Program-made: the position numbers and the translations under genes
Notes under the pieces: generated by a model
The model's database searches: none
What the model was told of the DNA's origin: nothing
The model's input: only the letters and a program-made list of their open reading frames with translations
Part shown: piece after piece, positions 1-11,804 of the stretch
How positions within the stretch are numbered: position 1 is the first letter of the stretch
Layout of the letters: each line of letters opens with the position of its first letter
Source: Helopsaltes ochotensis
Taxonomy: Eukaryota; Chordata; Aves; Passeriformes; Locustellidae
Assembly (NCBI GenBank): GCA_013400155.1
Contig: VXBM01000008.1
Span: 444,738 to 508,737 of the forward strand
Direction: 5' to 3'
Length of the DNA: 64,000 nucleotides

Positions 1-89
1 GGATGGTATGACTCTTGTCCTAGCAGGGTGCAATAGGTGTTAATTAAATTACTGTTTGCACAATGTGAATTGCTCTTCACATTCAGAGA

Positions 90-567
90 ACTCTGGGGTC
101 CTCAACACAGGAGACACGTGGGGCTGTTGGAGCAGTAGGGCCACGATGATGATCATGGGTATGGAGAACCTATCCTATGAGAAAAGGCTGATAAAGTTGC
201 TGTTGATCAGCCTGGGAAAAAGAAGACTCCAAGGAGACCTTATTGTGGCCTTTCAGTACCTAAAGAGGGCCTACAAGAGAGAGTGACAAACTTGTTAGCA
301 GGGCCTGTTGCAGTAGGACAAGGGGTGATTGTTCTAAACTGAAGGAGGGTCAATTTATATCAGTTATAAGGAAAATGAGGGTGGTGAAACACACGAAGAG
401 GTTGCCCAGAGGGGTGGTGGATGCTCCATCCCTAAAAACATTCAAAGTCAGGCTGGATGGGGCTCTGAGCAACTCGATGTAGTTGAGGATGTTCTTCCTG
501 TCCATCACCAGAGGTTGGACTCGATGATTTTTGGAGGTCCTTCCAATCCAAACTGTTCTATGATTCT
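90..567 (+). mobile_element. CR1 LINE 3' fragment
   Basis: The sequence follows the CR1 3' consensus: a stretch like GAGAAAAGGCTGATAAAGTTG, then a GGCCTTTCAGTACCTAAAG block, GTTGCCCAGAGGGGTGGTGG, GGCTGGATGGGGCTCTGAGC, and the 3' end TTCTATGATTCTG. The open frames inside are broken and the element is 5'-truncated, as usual. It lies upstream of the CpG island. Confidence 0.9.
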
Positions 568-570
568 GCA

Positions 571-1332
571 AACTGCCCTTGAAAAAAAAAAAAAAGTGGT
601 GAAAGCACCAAAACAGGAATCCAATTTGTATATGCAAAGTCAGTAATTTGAAAACCACAGTTCTTCATGTGTATCATCTGCCTTTTTGGCCTGACATTTA
701 GGAGACGCAGTAGTGGAAATTCCAGAGCAAGCACCTAAAGAATCTTCTGAAAGAGTTGCCATGAAAGCTTCTCAGAGAACATTACCCTCCATGGGTGGCC
801 AGGCAAACTGCACCCAAACCCACAGGCTCCATCACCCTTTCATTCTTCGCCTTGTGATATCCCATGCAAGTCATGTGTTCTGTAGAGAGGGGAGCCAAGG
901 ACAGCTGCAATACCATCTTGCTTCAGGTTAGTTCTTGAAAAGTTTTTTCCAAGCCAAAAATCTCATATAATGCTTTCTAGATATTAGTATGGAAATAATA
1001 AGCTACAGCAAATCATCTGTGCATTGAAATCCCCATTCATTTTGAGGAAGGTGTCTTGCCCCAGCAGGAAATACTCTGACCTCTTGCACAAATGGCATTT
1101 CCAGCATATACATTTTGCATGACAGGAAATCGCCGAACACAATAATGCCAGATCTTCCGTAGCCATTTCAAGCCACAAAAATCCAGCCTGCCTGACAGCA
1201 GGGGTTCTCCGGTGGCCAACCGTGGCGTGAAACAAGAGAGAAAAATTATTGTCTGTTGTAAAAAGAGTAAAGAGTCAGTTTTGGGTTTGTTGTTGTTGTT
1301 TTGTGGTTGTTGTTTTAAGCTGCTGAACGTCC
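571..1332. other. Upstream DNA, no gene recognised
   Basis: Mixed-composition DNA between the CR1 fragment and the CpG island, with an A-run near 583-594. No gene, RNA or repeat was recognised. It may hold distal promoter elements. Confidence 0.5.
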
Positions 1333-2470
1333 ATGCGGCCGGGGAGCTGGGCGTGTCGGGGGGCCCGTGGATCCCCTGCCCTGACACCTGGNNNNNNNNN
1401 NNNNNNNNNNNNNNNNNNNNNNNNNNNNNNNNNNNNNNNNNNNNNNNNNNNNNNNNNNNNNNNNNNNNNNNNNNNNNNNNNNNNNNNNNNNNNNNNNNNN
1501 NNNNNNNNNNNNNNNNNNNNNNNNNNNNNNNNNNNNNNNNNNNNNNNNNNNNNNNNNNNNNNNNNNNNNNNNNNNNNNNNNNNNNNNNNNNNNNNNNNNN
1601 NNNNNNNNNNNNNNNNNNNNNNNNNNNNNNNNNNNNNNNNNNNNNNNNNNNNNNNNNNNNNNNNNNNNNNNNNNNNNNNNNNNNNNNNNNNNNNNNNNNN
1701 NNNNNNNNNNNNNNNNNNNNNNNNNNNNNNNNNNNNNNNNNNNNNNNNNNNNNNNNNNNNNNNNNNNNNNNNNNNNNNNNNNNNNNNNNNNNNNNNNNNN
1801 NNNNNNNNNNNNNNNNNNNNNNNNNNNNNNNNNNNNNNNNNNNNNNNNNNNNNNNNNNNNNNNNNNNNNNNNNNNNNNNNNNNNNNNNNNNNNNNNNNNN
1901 NNNNNNNNNNNNNNNNNNNNNNNNNNNNNNNNNNNNNNNNNNNNNNNNNNNNNNNNNNNNNNNNNNNNNNNNNNNNCCCCGCGGCTGGGGCGCGCTGCCG
2001 CGCCGGAGGCGGGCGGCGATGCTGCCCTCGCCGACCGCTGAGGCGGGCATGGAAAAAACCCACAAACAAACAAACAAAACCCGCAGAAATAAAACTAAAA
2101 CCTTGCAGTCTGCTGCTAAGGGCTTCCGCTGGCAGCGAAAAAAAAAAAATTAGTAATAATAAATGAGTTTGCCCCTTATGACGGCCGGGTCGCGGGTGCC
2201 GCAGCCCCCGCGGGGTGCGCGGCCGCGGTGTAGCCGTGCCCGGGGAACATTCCTGCCTTGCCTCAAACCCAGCACTGCCGTGGGGTCGACGCAAGTTTTA
2301 CGGTATTCGGAAAATGCAGGCTGGGCCCACGGCGCGCACGCGTGTGCGTGGCGCTCGTAAATACATAGTAACAGCTGAGGTGGTCGCGTTTAGTGAGCAA
2401 AGGCGAGAACAAAAAGAGGCCCGGGTGAATGCCCGGGCTGCGCTGGCTCACGTGTGGTACGTCCAGCTCG
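1333..2470 (+). promoter_or_regulatory. SLC38A1: CpG-island promoter region of SLC38A1, interrupted by a gap
   Basis: Bases 1333-1391 and 1977-2470 are strongly GC- and CpG-rich, unlike the AT-rich surroundings, and flank an N run. Visible motifs include a CACGCGTG palindrome at 2337-2344 inside a GCGCAC-type (NRF1-like) stretch, and a CACGTG E-box at 2449-2454. No TATA box is evident. This is the expected kind of promoter for a broadly expressed transporter, and it lies about 8 kb before the first coding exon. The transcription start and exon 1 donor could not be placed and may be hidden in the gap. Confidence 0.6.
1392..1976. other. Assembly gap (585 N)
   Basis: An unbroken run of N sits in the middle of the CpG island. 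GC-rich avian promoters are often lost in short-read assemblies, so the gap probably hides promoter sequence and possibly the first exon. The gap length may be an estimate. Long open frames crossing it are artefacts of the N run. Confidence 0.99.
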
Positions 2471-4789
2471 CTCTTGCGGCACGGGGCTTGTTCCGTTGTT
2501 TTGCAGAGTTCCTAATGCAACCTGTAGCTAGGATGTGTCTGTTTCCTTATGAGAGGGGAGACGATGAGCCGTGCTTTGTTTATGTGACATTGGAAGGACT
2601 GAAATAGATCTGGCAGCTGGTTTTATGGTAGGAGAAGCTATATAGTTTTCTTGTGCCACCAGCTGAACTCACCTCATGTCCGTAGGCTGTTCAGAGTCCC
2701 TCACTGCTGTGGGGCATTTCTACCAACCTCTAGTCCAAATTATAAATAGGAACCTGTGCTGTGCTTCGTTCACCTTCAGGTTTGTTTGGCTTTTACTTCT
2801 GCTTGAAAGGCAAAATAACAGAACAGATATTGTTCTAGAAGTAAAGTGTAAGAAAAAGATACATGTTGATAAAATATATTGCAGGAATAAAAACCAAAAC
2901 AAAGCAAAAATTTCCTACATTCTAACTTTCATAGATCAGAAGGAAAAACAGCTACAGGGGGAGAAAGAAACAGCATCCTCCATCTAAATTTTACTTCATT
3001 TGCTACCAAAACACCAACTTTGTTTAAAAAACCTCTAAAAGGAAATTCCATCTGTTGCTGAAGGACACAGGTATCAATAACTGCCCTTTCCAGGCTAGGA
3101 GCCCCTGCCGAAATGGCGCTGAAATCCGCTTTGCAAAACCTGTGTGAAATCTCCAAACTGCCATATTGCTGGAAGCAGAGGCCTTCTGCTGAGGCTCGGT
3201 GGAAATTCACTGACTAAAATGGGATCTGCTTCACTGTCGTACTGAATGACTCCTATTTGACTTTGCCCTTTTGGAAGGTTGGGGTTTTTTTCTTTTTAAG
3301 AGGCACCATAGAGAGAGCACTTCACTGAAGCACACTGCAGCATCCTCTGTCTTGTCGCTTGAGACTATTTATGCTGTGGTTGGACCAACTGGGCTCTCCA
3401 GGCTGGGTGAGGATGGGAGACAGTTGTTGGCAGTGAGCACCAAGCTGCACATACTCGTGTGAAGAGGATTATCCCCGGAGTCTGAGGCTTTCTGCAGACT
3501 GCTGTAAAACATGGAGGCTCAATTGTCCTTCGTGCCCAGATCCTGCTTTTTACAAGGGTTTTATAGGATGGAAGGGGAGGCAGTGCTCTCTCGGCCTTCC
3601 TGCTTTCAGGCTGCTCCTCCTGTGTCTCTGTCCTACATTTTGTCTGTATTTGCTGTTTTGGGATCTTGTTCTTAGCAGTGGAAGAGTGGTGACGGAGCAG
3701 AAATGGGACTCTCCTTTCTCCTGTGCCCTTCTCTCCCTTTTTAGCATCTTGCTTGTTTCTGTTGGAATTTGCATAGCAAATAACATGATAATAACCATCA
3801 CTTAGAAGTTTGTATTGTGAAGGCAAGTGGATGTTGTGGAAATACTTAAAAAATTTTAAGCCTGAATTCAGTTTTCTTTCTGATGGATACTTACTGCTGT
3901 GACCTTAATCCAATCCAAGAAGTTTGAGCAGCTGCTCTTGGGAAAAATGGCAGCTTTTTCATGTTTTGCAGTTAACTCTTTCAATATTTGCCCAAGCTTA
4001 TCAGCTAATTATTGCTCTGAGTCTTTTACAGTCAAGAAAACTGAGGCAGAGAAATTACTTGTAAACCGGGGCAGAGGAAAAGTGAGTTACACATGAACTT
4101 GTACAAAGGATTCTTCCTTCTGTAGTACAAAAGTTTATTTAAACGGGAATTTCAGAGGTGCTGTTCAACCCTTAGAAATACATCTAGATAGTGTGTTTTG
4201 TTGCAGTGACCCATGAGGCCCCACTCATACAGCATTTCCACTTTCTGTGGAAGACAAGAGTGCATTTATTTGCGGCAGTGTGTTGTGGGATCTCTTCTGA
4301 AAACCAAGACTGTCGAGAGGATTTCACAAAGAAATATAATTAGGAAAAAATGTGACTATAGTCCTCTGCCAAATGCCTTTCCTAAATTGACTGGGAAGGG
4401 CTCAAAACAAAAATGTACTTAAAACCATTTTCCTTTATGGCTCATCTTTAAGTGTTTTGCCTAAAGTAATGAATCACTTGGTGAATCAGACTGGGATTTT
4501 ATGGTTTCTTATTTGCCTGCCTTTGATCAGCTGAGTAGCCTGTCGAGACTTAATTTGGGACTGTCTTCCCTTTCTTTATGGCAGCATGGAAGGGCAGTAT
4601 GGAGAGTGATGGGCCAGAGCAGAAACATTTTCCTGTTGCAGCACAAGGTCATGCACTACCAAGAGAAAGGTTGACAATCCACATTTGTTCTCATCACTTC
4701 TGTTTTATAGCACTCTTTTTTGAGCTTCCTTCCCAAGACTTCTGCCGCTTGTTTTCCCACCCCCCCATCTTATCTTTTAACTGTTTCCA
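2471..4789 (+). other. SLC38A1: First part of SLC38A1 intron 1
   Basis: AT-rich non-coding sequence between the promoter island and the second CpG-rich block. Short open frames here show no recognisable family. Nothing else is supported. Confidence 0.5.
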
Positions 4790-5122
4790 TGCTGCATGCT
4801 GCGGGGGCTGTGAGGGAGGGGAGCCCGGGGGTGAGAGGTGGTGGCTCGCAGACACCACGCAAATGGCTGCAGCGCCTCGAAGGCCTTCCGGCCGCCACGC
4901 TGTGCTGCGCTGCTCCCGGCCTTCTTGCCGACGGGCAGGACAGGCGTGTGCCGGCCTCTTGTTGGCTCTCTGTGGCGGCCGGGCCCAGCTGGGACACCAC
5001 TGGGGCCGGGGGGAACCCGCTTCCTTCTACGGCTCCTGTGGCTGCAGCCTGCTGCAGAGGGGCAGAGATGAGGAGCTGGAGGCAATGACATTTCGAGCAC
5101 TGCAGATGTTTGCTCAGTGGAT
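4790..5122 (+). promoter_or_regulatory. Second CpG-rich block, candidate alternative promoter and first exon
   Basis: About 250 bp here is roughly two-thirds G+C, with around 20 CpG by eye, close to the number expected from its composition, in an otherwise AT-rich intron. It ends next to the consensus-like donor GAT/GTGAGT, with GT at 5123-5124. This is the pattern of an alternative non-coding first exon splicing to the acceptor at 10374. A 182-codon open frame covering it (4578-5126) looks like a by-product of high GC. No homologous exon was recognised, so the role is inferred. Confidence 0.35.
4803..4831 (+). other. G-quadruplex motif
   Basis: Four G-runs (G5, G3, G4, G5) are separated by loops of 6, 1 and 5 bases, which satisfies the usual G3+N1-7 rule. 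It lies on the sense strand at the start of the second CpG-rich block. Confidence 0.6.
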
Positions 5123-8100
5123 GTGAGTCAGTCTAATTTCCAAGCTCCTTGTTATCTCAGTGGCTCTTCTCTAATCTCTCTATTTTGTCCTTCCTGTAGA
5201 TGAGGAGTAAGTCTGGAGCATTATGTCCCTCATGTCAGGTGTCACTAATGCAGAACAAAAAGGAGGTAGTTGCTTCCCTGCCTCCCAGTGTGATACTGTT
5301 ACGTACAAAGCCTATTCTTGTTTTTGGTCATTTAAGTGAATAGTCCTTACGCAGAGTTTTAGTCTCTGTGTTTCATTATTTATATCCATGGTGTCTTACC
5401 GGTCATATTGCTCTTCTTTGAAAGAACTTTCAAAAGTATGAGCAAAGAAAGACGTATCACATCTCAAGCTTTGCAGGAATAAAAACAGCTTGTGCGAAAC
5501 TCAAGTGCAGGGTTCTGATGACTTGTAACCAACCAAGAAGAGTTCTTGGCAAAACTCCCTTTGAGAAGAAAGTTGAGTCACATTTTGTCTTTTGGGCAAA
5601 TTATCTTGAATTCCGTAGTTAAATGTGCTTAGTGTGTCTTGGATATTTACCAACCCCAAGACCGTTTCACTGCGGGAAGCGTGCAGTGAATGAAGTGCCC
5701 AGTGAAAGAGCACATTGCAAAAACGGTACCCAGAGATGGACTAGATGTTGTCCAGCTTGACCATTTACCCAAATGTCTTTCACATACTGGGTCACCTTTT
5801 AAGCAGCCATGTGCCTTAAGATGACACTTTTGGAACTGTGTCATTTACAGGATATGAAAAAAAAAAATAGCATGTGAATTAAGCCATCGTGATTACTACC
5901 AGTAATGATGACGTTCTTTTTGGAAACACGACTTCTGTCAAAGTGTTTTCTGAGATTATACCTCTTCCATGTATGCCCTAGAAAGGTTTCATGCATGAAC
6001 CAGAAGAAATAGATTGTCTGTATTATCATATATTTTTTTCCAAACATAAAGTTTTTGATCCCATTACTGCTCTTGTGGAATTTTAGCAGTCTAGGAAACT
6101 GGAGTTGCAGGGATTATATATATATATTTTTTTTTTTTAATTTTTTTTAAATTTTTTTTTATTTTTCACACATCAACAGGGAAAATGACCATAGTTCTTG
6201 GAATGTGTTTTAATGACGTGTGAAGGTCTCGATGTCCTTGAAAGTAATAAACTCATTTTATCTTCCTGTGTCATCTCATAGTACTCCTGAAGTTGTGACC
6301 AGTTTAATCTTTCCCATATTCTTCAAGGAGTATACAACAAATAAATTGTCTTTAATGGTTTTTACAAGACATATCATTGCATGTTTAAAGAGAAAGCTAA
6401 GCTGCTAGACCAGAGCTTCCTCTACTAAACAGAAGAGCTGGGTCAGCTACCAAGCACAGATCCTTGAGGTTCATTTGGAAGAGTCATTAGCTCATTGCTG
6501 GTTTTCTCTTGGGGTGTTGCCTTCTTCAAGGAGTACTTGCCCATCAGAAAAATTTGAAGTAAGAGCAAAATTCTGATTTTTCCTTTATGATTTACTAGGT
6601 GTGTGTCTGGAAAGAGAGGTTCGATGGCAGGTCTCTGGAAGTTTTCCTTTTGAGATGCTAAGGCTGGACAGAGTAGTAGGCACAGTGACCCAGGTGATGG
6701 GGATTTCTGCAGTCACTATTCACGTGATTATTTACTGTCTTTATATGTGAATTAGGAATAAAGCTCAGCCTAAGAACTCTTGCCAACATAGCACTATTTA
6801 TTTGCGTTTCTTTTAAGACATTTACTGAATGAAAAGGCTGTAAAAGTACAGATATTAACCTGGTGCTTCCAGCGTAGCTCAGTATCAACATATGGTGAAT
6901 TTTTATTAGTTGAAGCAATTTTGGGGCTTTTTATCACAGCGCTAGTGGCATGTACACCTGAGGTGGCAACTTGTTTAGCTCAGCTATCCCAGCGTTGAAT
7001 CTTCTCTTGGGAGCAAAGCTATTGCAATTGCAAGGAACAGCTCAATGTGTCTGCAGACCCCTCTCAGGGGTAAGGGGAGTTGCTCTCCAGCAGCCCCAGG
7101 CTCAGCTGTAGAGGCCAAATGACTGGCCTGGAGTGGACACTTGACTTAAAGAAATTAAGCTAGTTGACATGAACCCTTTGGCATTTTAGATTTTATTTAG
7201 ACTCTGTGATTTGTCATGTGGGTAAACTTGAAGTTTAGAGTAGGTGATTTGGGAATGAAGTTCATGTGACCATCCGTACTCCACTGACTGTGGAGAGTGC
7301 TCAGAGTAATTAGCAGTGACAAAGAGTTTTCTCTGTATATCTCCATGATAAAGTTATCATTGCAAAGATTTTGTGATTTGCATAGTGTTTTATTCCAGGT
7401 ATCACACTTGTATCACCCTTTGTCTTGAATCTTCAAGCACTTCACAAACTGAGTGTTAGTGTCATTATTATCATCTTAATTTTATAGGTGGAGGTGCAGA
7501 TGACATGTTGGTTTTACTTTGCCAAAGATCTGTGATGAGTTCATGCCATGACAATGAAAACTTCAGTTCCCAGCCCCACCACTCTCTCCTCACCCTCCTG
7601 ATGTTTTGACACTGAGATCAGGTTTTCTCATACTTGGAAGTGTTATGCATTATTTCATTCAAGATTTTTTGTTAGTTTGTTTCAGGGTTTTGTTTTGGTG
7701 TTTTTTTAGTAAATCGTTTACCCTAGCAAGAACCTGATGCATATTCAGAGATGTGCCCACTGTCATGATGCTTCAGGAGCATCTTGTCTGACTGAGACAT
7801 GGAATCTGCTGAAGTGAATGCTGGTGCTTCAGCTTGCTCTAAAGATTTTGCACTGTCTTATAGAATCATAGAAGGGTTTGTGTTGGAAAAGACCTTCAAG
7901 ATCATCTCGTTCCAACCCCTCTGCTGTGGGCAGGGACACCTTCCACTATACCAGGTTGTACAAAGCCCTATCCAACCTGACCTTGAACAGTTCCAGAGAT
8001 GGGACATCTACAGCTTCTCTGGGCAACCTGTTCTAGTGCCTCACCACCCTCATAGTAAAAAATTTCTTCCTAATATCTAACCTAAACCTGTCCTCTTTCA

Positions 8101-10374
8101 GCTTAAAGCCATTCCCCCTTATCCTATCACTACGTGCCCTTGTGAAAAGTCTTCATTCAATTAGTTTTCTGTAGAGGCAGGGTTTTGGTTGAAACAGATG
8201 AAGCTTGTCACTTTTGTGCTGCAAAGATTCCTTGGGAATAAAGCAGGGAGCTGTGTTCCTGCCGGTCTGATCCTGTAGTGTTTCAGTGACAGAGGGGCAG
8301 AGAGCGAAGCTGGAGCCACACGTCAGTGAGCTGTGCAGCCAGCTCTCCAGTGCGCTGCTTACCTCACACTGCTGCTAATTTCAGCACCTGCTTTTGAAAC
8401 ACTTAATGGGGAATTTATTAAGCACAGACAGTGTCAGGGCAGTTCTGAAAATCCTTCTGGGCATCATGGTGCAAAACGGTGCCCAAAGGAAAAGCTTCTC
8501 TGCTTGAATCTCAGATGAATCTTTACACAGGCTTTAAAGTGCCAGGGGACACACATCCTGGTACAGAGGTTGCCAGGTCTCTAAAGAAATTGTTTATTTT
8601 AGGAACTTATGGTCACAAGAAACTTCAGAATTCAGTGGGCTTGATCCTTGCTACCTCAGCAGTCACCGTCTCCTGTGACTTTATCCTTTTATAAAAAGAT
8701 AGTGCTTCTCTTCTAAAATAGGTAGACTATTTTATTCCTGCAGCCTCCAGGAAGACTGTTCCAGAATGCTACAACCACCCTCTGTTTGCCAGTCTGCATT
8801 TATTTATCAGCAGCCTAAATCTTTCTTTTTTTTTTTTTAATATTTTAGTGTGCCAACGTTTTAATACCAGAGCAATTTTCTCCTGGTATCTGTGCTGGAA
8901 ATCTCTTTTGCAGAGGAGTTGAAAAGTACCCAGCTCGCATGCCCCAAACTCTACCCCTGCACCATGTGGTGTTTGCCACCATAATCACATGCTTATCGGC
9001 TCCTTCATTTGAAGAGAAGGGATCCTGCCCTGCTGTTAGCCTCAAGGCTAGCCTTTTAACTTGGCACCTGAAGTTTGGACAAGGTGGACTCTTGAGGAAT
9101 TGTGAAGAGCATGTGTAACCTTTAAAATGGTATTTCTGAGAAAGTATTTACAGAGAAAAAACTGCTCATTTGCAAAGCCATCTTCTGTGTGGTTGGGATG
9201 TGGTATAAAACAGAAGTACTGGCTTCTGTAAACTTAATTTGAAACAGGCAGATGTCATAACTGAACAAGTGAACTACATCCTCCTGTCTCGCCCTGCAAG
9301 AGCCTGGGGATGCTCATGCCTCTTTGGTTGCATGCAAGCAATTTGAAGGCTTTGAGGTAACCCTGAGAATATAAAAATACCCCCAAATTAAGCTGATATC
9401 TGAGGGTTCACCACGTACCCCAGGCTGAATAGTTGTTTGGCAATACTGCAGGAAATTCATTCACAAAATGGGAATTGAGAGAGTTGTGGTGCAGGAACTT
9501 GTCTGTGAGTAACGTTCTGTTGCCTCACTACCACGCTGGAGTTGTAGCTCAGCCGAGAGTGGTTGGACTCCAGAAAATATTGGTCTTTCAGTTGATTTGC
9601 ATTGCTGATGAGGAAATATGTCACTGTAGCAGACTTCTCTGATCTGCCTTTGGTGTTACTCTCTGTGCTTTTATGGAATACAGCTATCAGAGGAGGGATC
9701 ACCTGATCTCTAGATAATAACTGCTTGACACAAGGTATGCATTGCTCTTTCTTTCTGTGATACATGAGCTTAGGGATTCAGGGGTTTTTTTTTGTTTCTC
9801 TCCTTGTTCATAACAAGTTTAACCACCCAAAAACTTAAACAAAGCATCCACTGCACTTCTGCTTTCCCAGAAATCCTTAACAGGTTGGCATACGTGTACT
9901 AGTAGAACAGAGTACTGGGATAACTCTAGCCCTCTTGCTCTCCCACTTAGCATCAGCATGGACATGTATTTTATATTTTGAAGTAAGAATGGAGAACATA
10001 CAGAAGACAAACACCAGATATTGAATTGGGACTTGGATGAGCAAATAATTTTTATTCTTTAATTTGTAGGAAGTTAATCTTTATTCCTGAAACAAACAGG
10101 CTTGGTTTGCTCACAAGTTTAAAAAAAAATACTGTCTTCAGCAACTGATTGCAGGAAAGGGTAAATTTATAAGGTTAGTGAGGCTAATCTCATTAAGACA
10201 TACAAGTTTACTACTGTTCTGCAATGTGTTTAGGTCATAACCTGAGGGCCATCTAATGATACAAAATTGGTTGGCATGGATGTCCCTCCTGTGCAGGTTT
10301 CACTGGTTTCTCCTGGTGATATTGCCTGCTGTTAGTGGTATACATCTTGGATTTTTTTCTTCTGTTCTGTTTAG
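5123..10374 (+). other. SLC38A1: Remainder of SLC38A1 intron 1
   Basis: AT-rich intronic sequence ending at the acceptor TTTAG. It includes a low-complexity TA/T-rich patch (about 6116-6172) and the antisense CR1 at 7859. No coding exon or RNA gene was recognised. Confidence 0.6.
7859..8150 (-). mobile_element. CR1 LINE 3' fragment in the first intron
   Basis: In reverse orientation the region starts ATAGAATCATAGAAGGGTTT and continues GGAAAAGACCTTCAAGATCAT, GGGCAACCTGTTCTAGTGCC and AAATTTCTTCCTAATATC, the CR1 tail and 3' region. It is antisense to SLC38A1 and truncated near 8150. Confidence 0.92.
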
Positions 10375-10468
10375 GTTGCTGACACTGTGGCTGCAGTTTA
10401 TCCACGAGATACCAACCAAACACTAGTATTTGAAGAACTACTTGGATAGGCACAGTTCCTCACCCAGC
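10375..10468 (+). other. SLC38A1: 5' UTR part of the first coding exon
   Basis: A pyrimidine-rich tract ending in TTTAG (10371-10374) makes a good splice acceptor, so the exon should begin at 10375. The segment to 10468 is untranslated. An in-frame TAG at 10424-10426 precedes the ATG and excludes an N-terminal extension within this exon. The spliced leader exon upstream was not identified. Confidence 0.7.
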
Positions 10469-10587
10469 ATGCCTTTCAAAGCTGGATTAGAACTGACCGA
10501 GTTGCAGAATATGACTGTCCCTGAAGATGATAACATCAGCAATGATTCAAATGATTTCACAGAGGTGGAAAATGGCCAGATAAATAG
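10469..10587 (+). CDS. SLC38A1: SLC38A1 coding exon 1 (residues 1-40)
   Basis: The exon starts at ATG 10469 with A at position -3 (favourable Kozak context) and ends before the donor GTGAGT at 10588. It encodes the start of the cytosolic N-terminal tail. It begins MPFKAGLELTELQNM and continues with an acidic, Asn/Ser-rich stretch (PEDDNISNDSND). The human protein begins with two Met and reads FKSGLELTEL, so this product is one residue shorter at the N-terminus. The exon ends two bases into codon 40 (Ser). Confidence 0.96.
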
Positions 10588-11762
10588 GTGAGTATTTTTC
10601 CACTGACGTTGCCTGTGCTAAGAAACACACTGTTTAAAAACAGCATTCTAATTTTCAGTATATGTCTTGAATTATTCATTACCAAGTCATGCTCCATTTG
10701 AAGATGTAATTTGAATTTCATACGTAACATCTGTTGGGCATAGGCTGCAACAGCAGATAAAGCAAAGAGTAGCAATTTATTCATCATTTTGAATCTTTCA
10801 AATTAGTCTAATAAAATTCACGAACATATAATGCAGCAAAAAGCCAAAATTTCTAGATGTCTGCTTGCACACAGCAAAGAAGTAATAACAATACGATGGC
10901 ATAATTTTGGGGAAGTCTCTCAGTTGACCTTTGATCTCTGATATGACAAATTTAACTCCTCTGGCCACCTCCATGTATCCAAATTTCTGGGGAGTCACAG
11001 CTACTGTGGTTGGAAGCAAATGTAGTTCCAGTCTGTATTTGCAATTTGGGGAAGATAAACTGGGCAGCGGTTTGCTCTCTTAAGGCAGAGGTGGCAAGAA
11101 GAGGGTAAAAGTGAGCCTTACACCTAACTCAGATCAAGTATAAAAATGCATCAATATTGGTGAAAATTATTAGTTACAGTTATTGCTGATACCATTATTA
11201 GGCTCTTGGCTTCTTCTATAAGCTTACAATCATTTCTGAAGAGATGCCTTTTCCACCAGAGAGCAGTTCTCCAGCCCTTCCTGCCAGCCTCCAACAGGTG
11301 CTGAGCCATCCAGTTTACAGCAAAGACCTGCTGACAGACCCTGTTTGTATTTTGTGAGCTGTAAAATTGGAAGCTCTGTTTTGATCAAACTTCCTGTTCA
11401 AATATTGCAAACCAAGGTGGAGCACAGGGCCAGTCAGTGTCTGGATAGGGATCCAGCCCTGCCAGGAAGCTTGTGCCAGCCCGTCATTCTGCTCCCTTCT
11501 GCAGGGCTGCCACCACCTATTTTATGATCTTTAAAATCTTCCTCTCTTGCCTTTTTTTCCTGTTGGCAACGTCCTCTCCACCTACATGAGAAACTCGCTT
11601 GCTAGTGCTAAAACAAAATTCAGAGCTGTTTTTTCCCAGGTGAGGTTAGAGTCAGTTGTGGGACTTGCAACTGCGTGGGTGGACAAGGATCTTGGTGGCA
11701 GGTGTGGGAAGAAGCAGCCAGCATTGTCGACACCATTGACATAGCAAAGGCAGCCAGCCGTA

Positions 11763-11804
11763 CCGAGGGACAGAGCAGGGGGCCCGAGGGACAGAGCCGG
11801 GGGC
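11763..11804. repeat. 21-bp tandem duplication, GC-rich
   Basis: Two copies of CCGAGGGACAGAGCAGGGGG followed by C, differing at one base (A to C), lie head to tail, followed by another GGGCCCGGGC. Confidence 0.85.

Noticed and set aside
1037..2294. Open frames of 250-346 codons around 1.0-2.3 kb
   Set aside because: They run through 585 undetermined bases, so most of their length is unknown sequence.
4578..5126. 182-codon open frame as a protein gene
   Set aside because: Several overlapping frames are open in the same GC-rich block and none resembles a known protein; high GC removes stop codons.
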